From Occallatibacter sp. (GTDB taxonomy: Bacteria; Acidobacteriota; Terriglobia; Terriglobales; Acidobacteriaceae): DNA of 64,000 nt. Shown here one piece after another: positions 51,413-59,723 of the stretch. The notes beneath the pieces were generated by a model. It searched no databases. It had not been told where the DNA came from and saw only the letters and a list, made by a program, of their open reading frames with translations. Position numbers and translations under genes: made by a program. Every line of letters starts with the position of its first letter. Within the stretch, counting starts at the first letter, position 1. The stretch is from NCBI GenBank assembly GCA_031296305.1, contig JARLFZ010000005.1, positions 1 to 64,000 on the forward strand, given 5' to 3'.

Positions 51413-52837
51413 TCACGAGTGAGCAGAATGCAGCGCGTCGTGGGATTCAGCACGGAGAGCAAATTCACGGGCAGCAGCGAGAATGCCCGAAGCCCATTGC
51501 GGCGTGGCCGTGGCGTGAAGATGCGTGTATGCCGCGAAGACATTCTGCGTAACGAGGCCGTCGCGGCCCGCACCGCATCCATTGCCGCGGAGGACGGCGC
51601 AGGCGGAGGTTACGAATTCGGAACCGCTGACGATGCGCGAATAATGGAACTCGTGACCGCGCAGAACGGCGCCCTGCGGGAAAAATGGATTCAATGCATC
51701 GACACGCAATTCACTGTAGCCGTGACCTTGCGGCGTGGCAAAGGCTTCGACGTCAATGGGAAACACGTTGGCCATGGGATAGCGGGTGCCTTGCCAGGTA
51801 AGACTGCGCGCCAGAAGCATAAGGCCGCCACACTCGGCGTACACGGGATGGCCGGCGGCGCATGCATGGCGAAGCGACTCAAGAAAACTGGTATTGGCGG
51901 AGAGCGCACGAGCATGCGTCTCCGGGAATCCCCCTCCAATATAGAGAGCGTGCAGGCCGGTGGGGAGGGAAGTCGCATCGAGTGCTGAGATGGGCACCAA
52001 CTCGGCGCCCGCACGCTCCAGTTCCTCAAGATTCTCCGGGTAGTAGAAAGTGAATGCCGAATCCCGAAGATATCCAATTCTGAGACCGTGCGCATCTGGT
52101 ATAGGCGGGAGCGCTTCCGTGCACGTCGCTAGTGCAGGGGCACTGCGAGCGATGGTCAGCAGCGCATCGAGATCCACGCGATTCTCCATCCAGGCGAGAA
52201 GATTGCGCTCCACACTGTCCATGGTTTGGTGTTCGTCAGGAGGAACCAATCCGAGATGTCGTTCGGGAAGTGGATTCGCCTCAAGCCGGGGCAGCGAGCC
52301 GATCACCGGGATGGAGCAAACCGATTCGATCGCATCACGGAGTACTTGCTCATGCCGCTGGCCGTTGACTTTATTCAGCACAACGCCTTGAATCGAAGCG
52401 CGAGCATCGAGTTTCTGGCAACCCAGGACTAGCGCAGCAGCCGTGCGTGTCATTTTGGCGGCGTCGAGCACCAGCACGATGGGCGCGTCAAGGGTTTCAG
52501 CGAGGTTTGCGCTCGAGTAGGTTCCTGCGGCGTCGAATCCATCAAAGAGTCCGCGGTTGCCCTCGATCACGTTGACGCCGTCGCAGGTACCGTGACGCAC
52601 AAACGAGGCGCGTGCCGCCTCAGCGCCCATCAGGAATGCATCGAGATTGCGAGCCGGATGGGCGGAGGCCCACGCAAGCCAAGCAGGGTCAATATAGTCC
52701 GGCCCTTTTTTGAAGGCGCGAACGTCGAGCCCCGCGCGGCGCAGCAGCAGCAAAATGCCCAGAGTGACGATGGTCTTGCCGGAGCCACCGGAGAGCCCAG
52801 CAACGAGCAGGCGCGGCATGGAAGGTTTGGCGTTCAC
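51413..52837 (-). CDS. dsrN: DsrN, CbiA/CobB-type siroheme amidating enzyme
   Basis: 474 residues. The N-terminus is a P-loop ATPase of the dethiobiotin-synthetase type (LVAGLSGGSGKTIVTLGILL, KKGPDYIDPAWL). The C-terminal half is a class I glutamine amidotransferase with the nucleophile Cys in HPVYAECGGLMLL and GHEFHYSRI. CbiA proteins amidate cobyrinate; in dsr clusters the homologue DsrN is thought to convert siroheme to siroheme amide for DsrAB. The absence of other cobalamin genes and the dsr setting favour DsrN. It starts 23 bp after dsrD. Confidence 0.9.
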   Translation of the reverse strand: MNAKPSMPRLLVAGLSGGSGKTIVTLGILLLLRRAGLDVRAFKKGPDYIDPAWLAWASAHPARNLDAFLMGAEAARASFVRHGTCDGVNVIEGNRGLFDGFDAAGTYSSANLAETLDAPIVLVLDAAKMTRTAAALVLGCQKLDARASIQGVVLNKVNGQRHEQVLRDAIESVCSIPVIGSLPRLEANPLPERHLGLVPPDEHQTMDSVERNLLAWMENRVDLDALLTIARSAPALATCTEALPPIPDAHGLRIGYLRDSAFTFYYPENLEELERAGAELVPISALDATSLPTGLHALYIGGGFPETHARALSANTSFLESLRHACAAGHPVYAECGGLMLLARSLTWQGTRYPMANVFPIDVEAFATPQGHGYSELRVDALNPFFPQGAVLRGHEFHYSRIVSGSEFVTSACAVLRGNGCGAGRDGLVTQNVFAAYTHLHATATPQWASGILAAAREFALRAESHDALHSAHS

Positions 52838-52860
52838 AATCGAATGCGGCCGCAGCAGGC

Positions 52861-53115
52861 CTATTCCGTGCCTTCCTTGGGAGGAAGCTGGATGTATGAG
52901 CCTCCGAGATAGCTGTAAATGCAGCGTCCAGTGTCAATGAGAATGCGAATTGCTTTCTTGCAATCGTCCTTGCTGCAAGTAGCCTCGCCGTGGCGCGCGA
53001 TCATCTCCTTGATGAGATCGCCCGCTTTCAAATTTTTCTTTCCGGCACATTCGGCCAACAGCTGGTACATCTCATCCGCCAAGGTTTCAATGGGAACCGC
53101 GGCCATATCTGTCAT
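52861..53115 (-). CDS. dsrD: DsrD-like winged-helix protein
   Basis: 84 residues, the size of DsrD. The predicted order is helix (IETLADEMYQLLAECAG), helix (AGDLIKEMIARHG), helix (SKDDCKKAIRILIDTG), then a two-stranded wing (RCIYSYLGGSYIQLPP), matching the DsrD fold. DsrD enhances DsrAB activity and is found mostly in organisms that reduce sulfite or sulfate. Sequence identity to characterised DsrD looks low. Its start overlaps the cobA stop (ATGA) and dsrN follows. Another small DNA-binding protein cannot be excluded, but position and fold agree. Confidence 0.75.
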   Translation of the reverse strand: MTDMAAVPIETLADEMYQLLAECAGKKNLKAGDLIKEMIARHGEATCSKDDCKKAIRILIDTGRCIYSYLGGSYIQLPPKEGTE

Positions 53116-53945
53116 ACTTCTCCTTCTTTTTGAGGTGCATGCAAAGCCACCAGTTGTTGCAGGCGTTCGCGAAGGCGAACCACCTCGCCGACTACGAGCG
53201 TTGCCGGCGGCTCAATATTGGCGCGTCGCACCTCCGCGGCGATGTTTTCAAGAGTGTCCGCGACAACGCGCTCACTTTCGCAATAGGCCATCTGAATCAT
53301 TGCCGCCGGCGTGGAGGGTGAGCGCCCCGCGACCAGCAAATTGCGAACAATCGCCTCAATATTGTGTACGCCCATGAGAAAGACCGCCGTGCCGATTCGC
53401 GCCACGGCCTCCCAGTCTACGCGATCCTCGCTGCCGTCTGCACTGTGCCCCGTCACAATGACGACCGAGGAGGACGACTCACGATGGGTGACGGCGATGC
53501 CGGCGCTGAGCGGAGCCGAGAGGCAGGATGAGACGCCGGGAATGACTTCGAAGGGGATTCCGTGCTCGGCTAAGTACTCCACCTCTTCTCCACCGCGCCC
53601 AAAGAGAAACGGGTCGCCGCCTTTGAGACGAACCACCATCTTGCCCAGGCGCGCCTTTTCGACAAGAAGTGCGTGAATCTCGTCCTGGCGCGCGTGGTGG
53701 CCGGGTTCCTTGCCCATGTAGATCTTTTCCGCGGAGGGTCTGGCCAGAGCGAGGACGCCATCATGGATGAGGCGGTCGTAGACGAGGACGTCGGCGGCAC
53801 GAATGCGCTCGACGGCGCGCAGAGTGAGGAGGCCGGGATCGCCCGGACCCGCGCCGACCAAAATCACTTTCCCAGGCTGCTCTTCGCGCGCGGTTACAGG
53901 AGGAGATTCCGGTTTGGTTCCCGACGATGGGTCTGCGAACGCCAT
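53112..53945 (-). CDS. cobA: Uroporphyrinogen-III C-methyltransferase (SUMT)
   Basis: 277 residues, the single-domain SUMT length, with LVGAGPGDPGLLTLRAVERI, DVLVYDRL, MVVRLKGGDPFLFGRGGEEV, VIPGVSSCLSAP and SAGIAVTHR. It methylates uroporphyrinogen III twice with SAM to give precorrin-2. The partial gene at 63451-64000 encodes the dehydrogenase/ferrochelatase half, so both ends of the dsr cluster supply siroheme for DsrAB. It begins 30 bp after dsrP and its stop overlaps dsrD. Confidence 0.95.
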   Translation of the reverse strand: MAFADPSSGTKPESPPVTAREEQPGKVILVGAGPGDPGLLTLRAVERIRAADVLVYDRLIHDGVLALARPSAEKIYMGKEPGHHARQDEIHALLVEKARLGKMVVRLKGGDPFLFGRGGEEVEYLAEHGIPFEVIPGVSSCLSAPLSAGIAVTHRESSSSVVIVTGHSADGSEDRVDWEAVARIGTAVFLMGVHNIEAIVRNLLVAGRSPSTPAAMIQMAYCESERVVADTLENIAAEVRRANIEPPATLVVGEVVRLRERLQQLVALHAPQKEGEV

Positions 53946-53975
53946 GCAACTTTCTCCACTCAGCCCTAAATTCGA

Positions 53976-55130
53976 CTAGCTTTCAACTTCCTCGCGTACC
54001 GAGAGCACGATCTTGTAAAACACCGTGATGAGAAACGCACCGACGGACCAGATTCCTGCAACAATGGTCCACTCCGGCAGCGAAGGCGCATAATGCGCGA
54101 TCGCACCCAGCGGCGACGGCACAAAGCCGCCCACGATCAAGCCCAGCCCCTTCTCAAGCCAGAGCGAGGTGAACACAAGGATGCACGCGATGGGCAGTTG
54201 TGTGCGGCGCCAGGCAGGCGTGAATAGAATAACCAGCGCAGCAATCGCGAATATTGCGGAAACCCACATCCAGGGAGCGAGATTGTGCCCACCACCAAGC
54301 AGATAGAGATATTCAAAATGCACGGTGTGTTCCGGAATAGCCGCGTAAAACACCGTGAATACCTCGACTAACACGAAAAAGACATTGATCGTCATCGCGT
54401 AGGTCATGATGACGGCGAGCTTGCGAATGGCGTCTTTGCCTACGTCGTATGCGGTGAGCTTGCGCAGCGCAAGACAAAGCAGGATGAGCAATGCCGGACC
54501 AGAAGAGAATGCCGAGGCGAGAAAGCGCGGCGCAAGAATCGCTGTAAGCCAGAACGACCGGCCGGCAAGGCCGCTGTAGAGAAATGCGGTGACGGTATGG
54601 ATGCTTATGGCCCAGGGGATGGAGAGAATTGCCAGTGGCTTGATCCATCGCGGCGCTGGCGTCTCTTCGCGTTCCGCGCGCAGCGTAACGAAGGCAACGA
54701 TGGCGTTCAGCAGCAGGTAGCCGCTCAAAGAGACCATGTCCCAGAACATGAGCGAGCGCGGCGAGGGGTAAAGAATGATATTGAGCACGCGCGAGGGCTG
54801 GCCGAGATCGACAAAGATAAAAAGGATGCACATGATCACCGAGACGATGGCGAGAAACTCGCCAAGAATCGTGACGCGCGCGAATTGCTTTTCGCGATGC
54901 AGATAATAAGGCAGCACAACCATGACGGCCGATGCGGCGACGCCGACAAAGAAAGTGAATTGCGCGATGTAGAGTCCCCAGCTCACGTCACGGCTTAGGC
55001 CCGTGATGCCCAGGCCCTGGTTCAGTTGTCGCAAATAAAAACAGAGGCCGGCAACGATGACGCATAGCAAACAGAGCAGCCACATCCAGTAGCGGCGGCT
55101 TCCTTTGAGCGCTTTGTCGAGCATCAACAT
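53976..55130 (-). CDS. dsrP: DsrP, NrfD-family membrane subunit of DsrMKJOP
   Basis: 384 residues from the ATG at 55130, 4 bp after the dsrO stop. About ten membrane helices, NrfD/PsrC-like: WGLYIAQFTFFVGVAASAVM, VDLGQPSRVLNIILYPSPRS and TAFLYSGLAGRSFWLTAILA. It lacks obvious cofactor motifs, as usual. DsrP with DsrO is thought to exchange electrons with the quinone pool for the complex. The frame extends 48 residues upstream but that part overlaps dsrO and is not conserved. Confidence 0.93.
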   Translation of the reverse strand: MLMLDKALKGSRRYWMWLLCLLCVIVAGLCFYLRQLNQGLGITGLSRDVSWGLYIAQFTFFVGVAASAVMVVLPYYLHREKQFARVTILGEFLAIVSVIMCILFIFVDLGQPSRVLNIILYPSPRSLMFWDMVSLSGYLLLNAIVAFVTLRAEREETPAPRWIKPLAILSIPWAISIHTVTAFLYSGLAGRSFWLTAILAPRFLASAFSSGPALLILLCLALRKLTAYDVGKDAIRKLAVIMTYAMTINVFFVLVEVFTVFYAAIPEHTVHFEYLYLLGGGHNLAPWMWVSAIFAIAALVILFTPAWRRTQLPIACILVFTSLWLEKGLGLIVGGFVPSPLGAIAHYAPSLPEWTIVAGIWSVGAFLITVFYKIVLSVREEVES

Positions 55131-55134
55131 GGCA

Positions 55135-55899
55135 TCAGACCAGGTAAAAAACCGACGGACCAGTTCCGAGTTCGGGTTCGCGCTGCACGGCAAAACGCTC
55201 GCGCAGTAGTTGACGCGGCTCCGACTCCGGGTCCGCAAGATTGCCGAAGGTGAAGACACGCTGGGGACAGGCATCGACGCAGGCCGGCTTGAGGCCGCGC
55301 GCGAGCCGCTCTTCGCAGAAGTTGCACTTTTCTACCACGCCTTTGGTGCGCGTGGGGAAATCGGGGTTGATGCTCTCGATGCTGGGCCGCGGATCTTCAA
55401 AGTTGAAGCTGCGCGAGCCATAGGGGCAGGCGGCGACACAATAGCGACAGCCGATGCAGCGATGCCAATCCATCATTACGATGCCGTCGTCGCGTTTCCA
55501 TGTGGCTTGCGTGGGACAGACGCGCGTGCATGGCGGGTTGGCGCAGTGATTGCAAAGCAGCGGGACTTTCGTCTCTGTGACGGTTTGCGGGGCGAAGTCA
55601 GTTTGCGCGGAAGGAAAGACCGTGGCATCCGGCTCGGTCCAGATCCATTTCACTTCGTGCGCATGGTTGGCAATCTGCGGAATGTTGTGCGCGGCGTTGC
55701 AGGCATGGATGCAGGCGTTGCAGCCATCCTTTTCGCGGCACTTGCTGAGATCGATCACCATTCCCCAGCGCACAGGTTGCGTCGACGCGGCGCGTACGCT
55801 CGATGCAGGCTGGCTGACGGATTCCGCCGCTCGCTTGCATCCGGCAGCAAGCAGCGAAAGGCCGGAGATGCGCAGAAAATCTTTGCGCGTAATCTTCAT
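55135..55899 (-). CDS. dsrO: DsrO, periplasmic ferredoxin-like subunit of DsrMKJOP
   Basis: 254 residues from the ATG at 55899, which overlaps the dsrJ stop (ATGA). Four cysteine groups for [4Fe-4S] clusters are present: CREKDGCNACIHACN, CNHCANPPCTRVCP, CIGCRYCVAACPYG and CNFCEERLARGLKPACVDAC. The N-terminus TRKDFLRISGLSLLAAGC looks like a Tat signal but has RK in place of the twin arginines, and also a lipobox (LAAGC), so it may be a Tat-exported lipoprotein. The RK variant is tolerated in some Tat signals. It would pass electrons between DsrP and the haem protein DsrJ. Confidence 0.95.
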   Translation of the reverse strand: MKITRKDFLRISGLSLLAAGCKRAAESVSQPASSVRAASTQPVRWGMVIDLSKCREKDGCNACIHACNAAHNIPQIANHAHEVKWIWTEPDATVFPSAQTDFAPQTVTETKVPLLCNHCANPPCTRVCPTQATWKRDDGIVMMDWHRCIGCRYCVAACPYGSRSFNFEDPRPSIESINPDFPTRTKGVVEKCNFCEERLARGLKPACVDACPQRVFTFGNLADPESEPRQLLRERFAVQREPELGTGPSVFYLV

Positions 55900-56312
55900 G
55901 GCGTGCTCCGAGTTCTGGAGCCGGCGACAGTTTGCGGATCGTTGTGGCAGTTCCAGCAGTACGGATCGGAGACACCGGAATAGGCGTGGCAGCGGTCGCA
56001 GAATTGTTCCTTGTTGTGGCAACCGAGGCAGGTGCGCGTGAGGCTTTTCTCGTAGACCTTGCCATTGAAGGCAACAAAGCGACGGTCGCCATGGCGCACT
56101 ACATCTTCTCGCCATTGGATCAGCATCTGCATGTGCGCGGCGCGCATGGTGCCAGCGGGCGCTACGCATTCCTTCTGATTCGCAGGTAGCTCGAGGTTGG
56201 GAGGTTTGCTCTTGTTCGATGCCTTCCCATTCGCGACTGCATACCAGGCGGGACAGGTGAGCGCCGCAACGAAGAAGGCCAAACCGGCAAAGATCCACAC
56301 ACGATCACGCAT
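55896..56312 (-). CDS. dsrJ: DsrJ, tri-haem cytochrome c of DsrMKJOP
   Basis: 138 residues with an N-terminal membrane anchor (VWIFAGLAFFVAALTCPAWY) and three CxxCH haem sites: CLGCH (95-99), CDRCH (105-109) and CWNCH (119-123). Cys49 lies in KECVAPAGTMRAAHM, the region that supplies the unusual His/Cys haem ligation in DsrJ. It faces the periplasm. The start overlaps the dsrK stop by 8 bp and the stop overlaps dsrO by 4 bp, so translation is tightly coupled. Confidence 0.95.
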   Translation of the reverse strand: MRDRVWIFAGLAFFVAALTCPAWYAVANGKASNKSKPPNLELPANQKECVAPAGTMRAAHMQMLIQWREDVVRHGDRRFVAFNGKVYEKSLTRTCLGCHNKEQFCDRCHAYSGVSDPYCWNCHNDPQTVAGSRTRSTP

Positions 56313-57927
56313 GGCCGGCCTCGTTCGCAGTGGTGGCCGCGTATGCCTCGGCTGGGAACGGTTCGCCGCGCAGATCGGCGACGCGTTCCTTTTCTCCGGT
56401 CATCACCAGCGCGTTGCCTACGAGTTCGTGCACGCCGGCGACTTCGACGCCCGGCACCCAATACTCAAGCAGCGTGGGCAGCGTGGCCTTGTCGATGGCG
56501 CAGATGCAAGTGAGCAGATTGACGCCGTGCTTTTGCTTCACGTATTTCACGGCGTTGGCGCGCGGAAAGCCGCCGCGCAGGCGCATTTCGAGGTTTTCGT
56601 CGGTGCCGAGGCCAGCGCCCGAGCCGCAGCAGAAGGTCTGCTCGCGGATGGTGTTTTCTGGCATCTCATGGAAATTACGGCAAACAGCCCTGAGAATGGA
56701 TCGCGGCTCTTCCAGCAGGCCCATGGCCCGCGCCGGATTGCAGGAGTCGTGATAGGTTGCGATCCAGCGATCGTTGCGCCGCGGATCGAGCTTGAGTTTT
56801 CCGTGATGGATCAGGTCGGCGGTGAACTCGCAGATGTGCACCATTTTTGTGGAGCGGGCATTCTCGAAGACTGTGCCGGTGAGGGGCGAGACGGGCACGC
56901 CGAGAAAATCGGCCGGGCCGTTCATCGTATCCATATATTGGTGCAGCACGCGCCACATGTGACCGCACTCGCCGCCGAGAATCCATTTGACGCCGAGACG
57001 TTTGGCTTCCTCGTAAATCTTGGCGTTCAGGCGCTTCATCATTTCGTGCGAGGAGAAGAGCCCGAAGTTTCCGCCTTCCGAGGCGTAGGCGCTGACGGTG
57101 TAGTCGAGGCCGATTTCGCGAAAGAGCATCAGGTAGCCGAGCAGCGTGTAGTAGTGCGGCGTGCCGAAGTAGTCGGCCGAGGGCATGACGAAGAGCACTT
57201 CGGCGCCTTTGCGGTTGATGGGAACGTGGAAGTCGAGCCCGGTGATCTCCGCGGCCTCGTCGGCCGCAAAGTCGAGGCTGTCTTTGAATCCATGCGGCTG
57301 GATGCCGAGATGATTGCCGACGCGAAAGCAATTGGCGGCGGGCTCAAGCACCCAGTTGGTGTTGCAGCCGATGAGATTGAGCAACTCGCGGCCCATCATG
57401 GTGATCTCCGCGGTGTCGATGCCATAGGGGCAGAAGACAGAGCAGCGGCGGCACTCGGTGCACTGGTAGAAGTAGTAGAACCACTCCTTGATCACGTCTT
57501 CAGTGAGCTCGCGGCCACCGGCCAGCTTGCCAAAAATGCGCCCGGTCAACGTGAAGTAGCGGCGGTAGATAGAACGCATCAGCTCCGCGCGTGCCACGGG
57601 CATGTTCTTGGGGTCGGAGGAGCCGAGATAGAAGTGGCATTTGTCGGCGCAGGCGCCGCAGCGTACGCAAATGTCCATGAAGAGGCGGAAGGAGCGGTAT
57701 TTATCGAGGCGCTCTTTCATGCCGTCGAGGATAATGCGTTTCCAATCCGGCGGAAGCTTCCAGTCTTTATCGAGCGGCTGCCAGGCGCGCGGATTGGGAA
57801 GGCCGAGAGCAGTGAGATTTTTAGGCGCGGCACTGTAGCAGATCGAGCCCTTGCGAAACTCGACATGCGAGTCGCGCCAGTCGCCATGCGGCGGCTTTAG
57901 CTCAATTTGTACGAGCGTTTCCGGCAT
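56305..57927 (-). CDS. dsrK: DsrK, HdrD-like cytoplasmic catalytic subunit of DsrMKJOP
   Basis: 540 residues from the ATG at 57927; ATG 57939 and longer forms are possible. Two [4Fe-4S] motifs (CVRCGACADKCHFYLG and CTECRRCSVFCPYG) are followed by the CCG domain region (ATYHDSCNPAR and QTFCCGSGAGLG) that binds the unusual cluster of HdrB/HdrD-type enzymes. DsrK reduces the DsrC trisulfide, linking DsrAB to the membrane chain. It overlaps dsrM by 26 bp and dsrJ by 8 bp. All key cysteines are kept. Confidence 0.95.
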   Translation of the reverse strand: MPETLVQIELKPPHGDWRDSHVEFRKGSICYSAAPKNLTALGLPNPRAWQPLDKDWKLPPDWKRIILDGMKERLDKYRSFRLFMDICVRCGACADKCHFYLGSSDPKNMPVARAELMRSIYRRYFTLTGRIFGKLAGGRELTEDVIKEWFYYFYQCTECRRCSVFCPYGIDTAEITMMGRELLNLIGCNTNWVLEPAANCFRVGNHLGIQPHGFKDSLDFAADEAAEITGLDFHVPINRKGAEVLFVMPSADYFGTPHYYTLLGYLMLFREIGLDYTVSAYASEGGNFGLFSSHEMMKRLNAKIYEEAKRLGVKWILGGECGHMWRVLHQYMDTMNGPADFLGVPVSPLTGTVFENARSTKMVHICEFTADLIHHGKLKLDPRRNDRWIATYHDSCNPARAMGLLEEPRSILRAVCRNFHEMPENTIREQTFCCGSGAGLGTDENLEMRLRGGFPRANAVKYVKQKHGVNLLTCICAIDKATLPTLLEYWVPGVEVAGVHELVGNALVMTGEKERVADLRGEPFPAEAYAATTANEAGHA

Positions 57928-58927
57928 CTTCGGTCTCATTCTCGATTTCAAGCGGAATTCCCGCAGCCTGCATCTTGTCGCGGAATTCTTCTTCCCATTC
58001 CACATAAGCGTGGGTTTTTACGGGAGCGTTCCAAGGATTGATATGCCGCTGGCTACGACTGTTGTTGGCGAGGTTGCGGGTCGGGCTCAGGAACACGCCG
58101 CTCATGTGCATCAATTTGCTGAACGGGAGATATGCAGCGAGCGCGCAGACCAAGAGCAAATGGCAAAGAAACAGCGCGCTTAGCGCCTGCGAAGCGCCCG
58201 GCCGGAACGCGGCCAGGCCAAGTGCAAATTGCTTCACGCTGAGTATGTCGACACGTGTGAAGTAGCGCATGAGAATGCCAGTGACGGCGATGGCCAGCAG
58301 CAGGAACAGCGCGAAGTAGTCAGAGAAAAGCGAGAGGTAGCGCAGGGCGGGATCGCGAAAACGCCGGAACAACAGAAATGTCATCGCGCTGACCAGAATC
58401 ACGTCAGAAAAATAAAGCGGCGGCACGCCAATCTGGAAGTAGCCGTCGAGACGCTCGAGAGCGTTGACGAATGCCGGAACGGGCTCGAGGAACAGTCGCA
58501 GATGGCGGAGCATGATCAACAGCAACGTCCAATGAAAGGCCAAAGAACAAAGCCAGAGGCTCGCACTCTCACCCAGAATCAGGCGTCCGCCCGAAAGGCG
58601 CGCGCGATTGTTGCGAAAGAGCGAGCGGAAGAGCAGAATTTCGGCGGCCATACGAGACACGACACCCCATCGCGTAGAAGGATTGTCGATTTTCGCGAAA
58701 CGGATCCAGACAAGCGATTTCTGCTGACCGCAGGTGACGGGAATATGGAAGGGAACTGGCACGAATGCCCAGCGGGCGACGCGCCAGCAGAAGCCAATGA
58801 GAAGCGCAGCGAAAGCTGCGTAGGGAACGAACGTGGCAAGAACCATGCGTGCCGGTGCGCCTTGCCCGCACGCAAAGCCGGCCAAAACCAGGGCCAGCAC
58901 CGCGAGCAGTGAATAGAGCGCATTCAT
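57902..58927 (-). CDS. dsrM: DsrM, NarI-like cytochrome b subunit of DsrMKJOP
   Basis: 341 residues from the ATG at 58927 (a GTG at 58954 overlaps dsrT). Six hydrophobic segments, including SLLAVLALVLAGFACG, FAALLIGFCWRVARWAF and SLWLCSLAFHWTLLLIMLRH; histidines in FHWTLL, MLRHLRL and ALFLCHLLLV are suited to haem b. DsrM passes electrons between the quinone pool and DsrK. It follows dsrT by 11 bp. Confidence 0.93.
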   Translation of the reverse strand: MNALYSLLAVLALVLAGFACGQGAPARMVLATFVPYAAFAALLIGFCWRVARWAFVPVPFHIPVTCGQQKSLVWIRFAKIDNPSTRWGVVSRMAAEILLFRSLFRNNRARLSGGRLILGESASLWLCSLAFHWTLLLIMLRHLRLFLEPVPAFVNALERLDGYFQIGVPPLYFSDVILVSAMTFLLFRRFRDPALRYLSLFSDYFALFLLLAIAVTGILMRYFTRVDILSVKQFALGLAAFRPGASQALSALFLCHLLLVCALAAYLPFSKLMHMSGVFLSPTRNLANNSRSQRHINPWNAPVKTHAYVEWEEEFRDKMQAAGIPLEIENETEDAGNARTN

Positions 58928-58938
58928 GATTGGTCCCG

Positions 58939-59385
58939 TCACTTTGCCGCGCACTGCATGCGCAAGCGCAACTCTTTTTCGCGCAACCCTGCAATCTGAT
59001 CGCGGCAGGCCATGTACTGGTCGAAGGCCATCAAAGCCATTTCGTCGATCCGAATTTCAAGAGCCTGCGGAGGAGCGCCTATGACTTCAACCACCACGTC
59101 GCGAAGGTCGAAGATAAAGCGCAGCGCGTCGGAGGGACGAAAATCCTGCACGGCGCGAAGGCGGACTAAAGCATCGAGTGCGGTCGCAATAGCGCTTTCT
59201 TCCATTTCGCCGAGCAACTCGTGGGCCAGCGTGGTCAAGCTCTGCTTGATGGCATGGCCCGCGGGATTGCGGAAGGGATCCGTCTCGCCGCACAGGAGCG
59301 CATGCGCCTCCGCTGGATAGGAAGCGAGAGTGCGCTCGATCCAACGCTCCGCGACAATTTCTGCGATGGCTCCGCTCACGCTCAT
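58939..59385 (-). CDS. dsrT: DsrT, RsbRD-N-like protein
   Basis: 148 residues. ETDPFRNPAGHAIKQSL and LVRLRAVQDFRPSDALRFIF are the signature of the RsbRD N-terminal domain carried by DsrT. DsrT is found between dsr genes in Chlorobi and in many sulfate reducers, often just before dsrM as here; its function is not known, though it has been linked to sulfide formation or signalling. It starts 6 bp after dsrC, so it is firmly within the operon. Confidence 0.85.
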   Translation of the reverse strand: MSVSGAIAEIVAERWIERTLASYPAEAHALLCGETDPFRNPAGHAIKQSLTTLAHELLGEMEESAIATALDALVRLRAVQDFRPSDALRFIFDLRDVVVEVIGAPPQALEIRIDEMALMAFDQYMACRDQIAGLREKELRLRMQCAAK

Positions 59386-59391
59386 GGCAAC

Positions 59392-59709
59392 CTACACGCA
59401 GCCTGTGGGCTTGGGAAGTCCGGCGAGCTTGCAGGCGCCCTTGGCGGGGCCGGATGGAAAGAGCTGGTAAATCTCACTCAGCTTGTATCCGGTCTCTTTG
59501 CAGACCTTGCGGACCATGGGCGCGATACCAAACTGAAGGTAGTAGTTGCGAATGTAGTTGATCACCTTCCAATGGCCATCAGTCAACGCATCGATCGACT
59601 CGGATTTGGCAAAGTCCTTTGCCACGTCTTCGGTCCAGAGATCGGGCTCCTGGAGGAAGCCATCCTCGTCGACATCGTATTTCTTGCCTTCCACTTCAAA
59701 CGTCGGCAC
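59392..59709 (-). CDS. dsrC: DsrC, sulfur-carrier protein
   Basis: 105 residues, the full DsrC length. It ends GACKLAGLPKPTGCV with both redox cysteines, Cys93 and the penultimate Cys104, ten residues between them. This marks a true DsrC rather than a TusE or single-Cys form. DsrAB loads sulfite sulfur onto Cys104 and DsrMKJOP resolves the trisulfide with release of sulfide. Other conserved parts are EVEGKKYDVDEDGFL and HWKVINYIRNYYLQFG. It starts 14 bp after dsrL. Confidence 0.97.
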   Translation of the reverse strand: MPTFEVEGKKYDVDEDGFLQEPDLWTEDVAKDFAKSESIDALTDGHWKVINYIRNYYLQFGIAPMVRKVCKETGYKLSEIYQLFPSGPAKGACKLAGLPKPTGCV

Positions 59710-59723
59710 AATTCACCTCACAA

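Noticed and set aside
51413..52837. Cobyrinate a,c-diamide synthase for vitamin B12
   Set aside because: No other cobalamin genes apart from the shared SUMT are present, and the gene sits within the dsr cluster where DsrN is expected.
55131..55274. A longer N-terminus for DsrP
   Set aside because: It overlaps dsrO, is not hydrophobic or conserved, and the ATG at 55130 gives the normal DsrP length.
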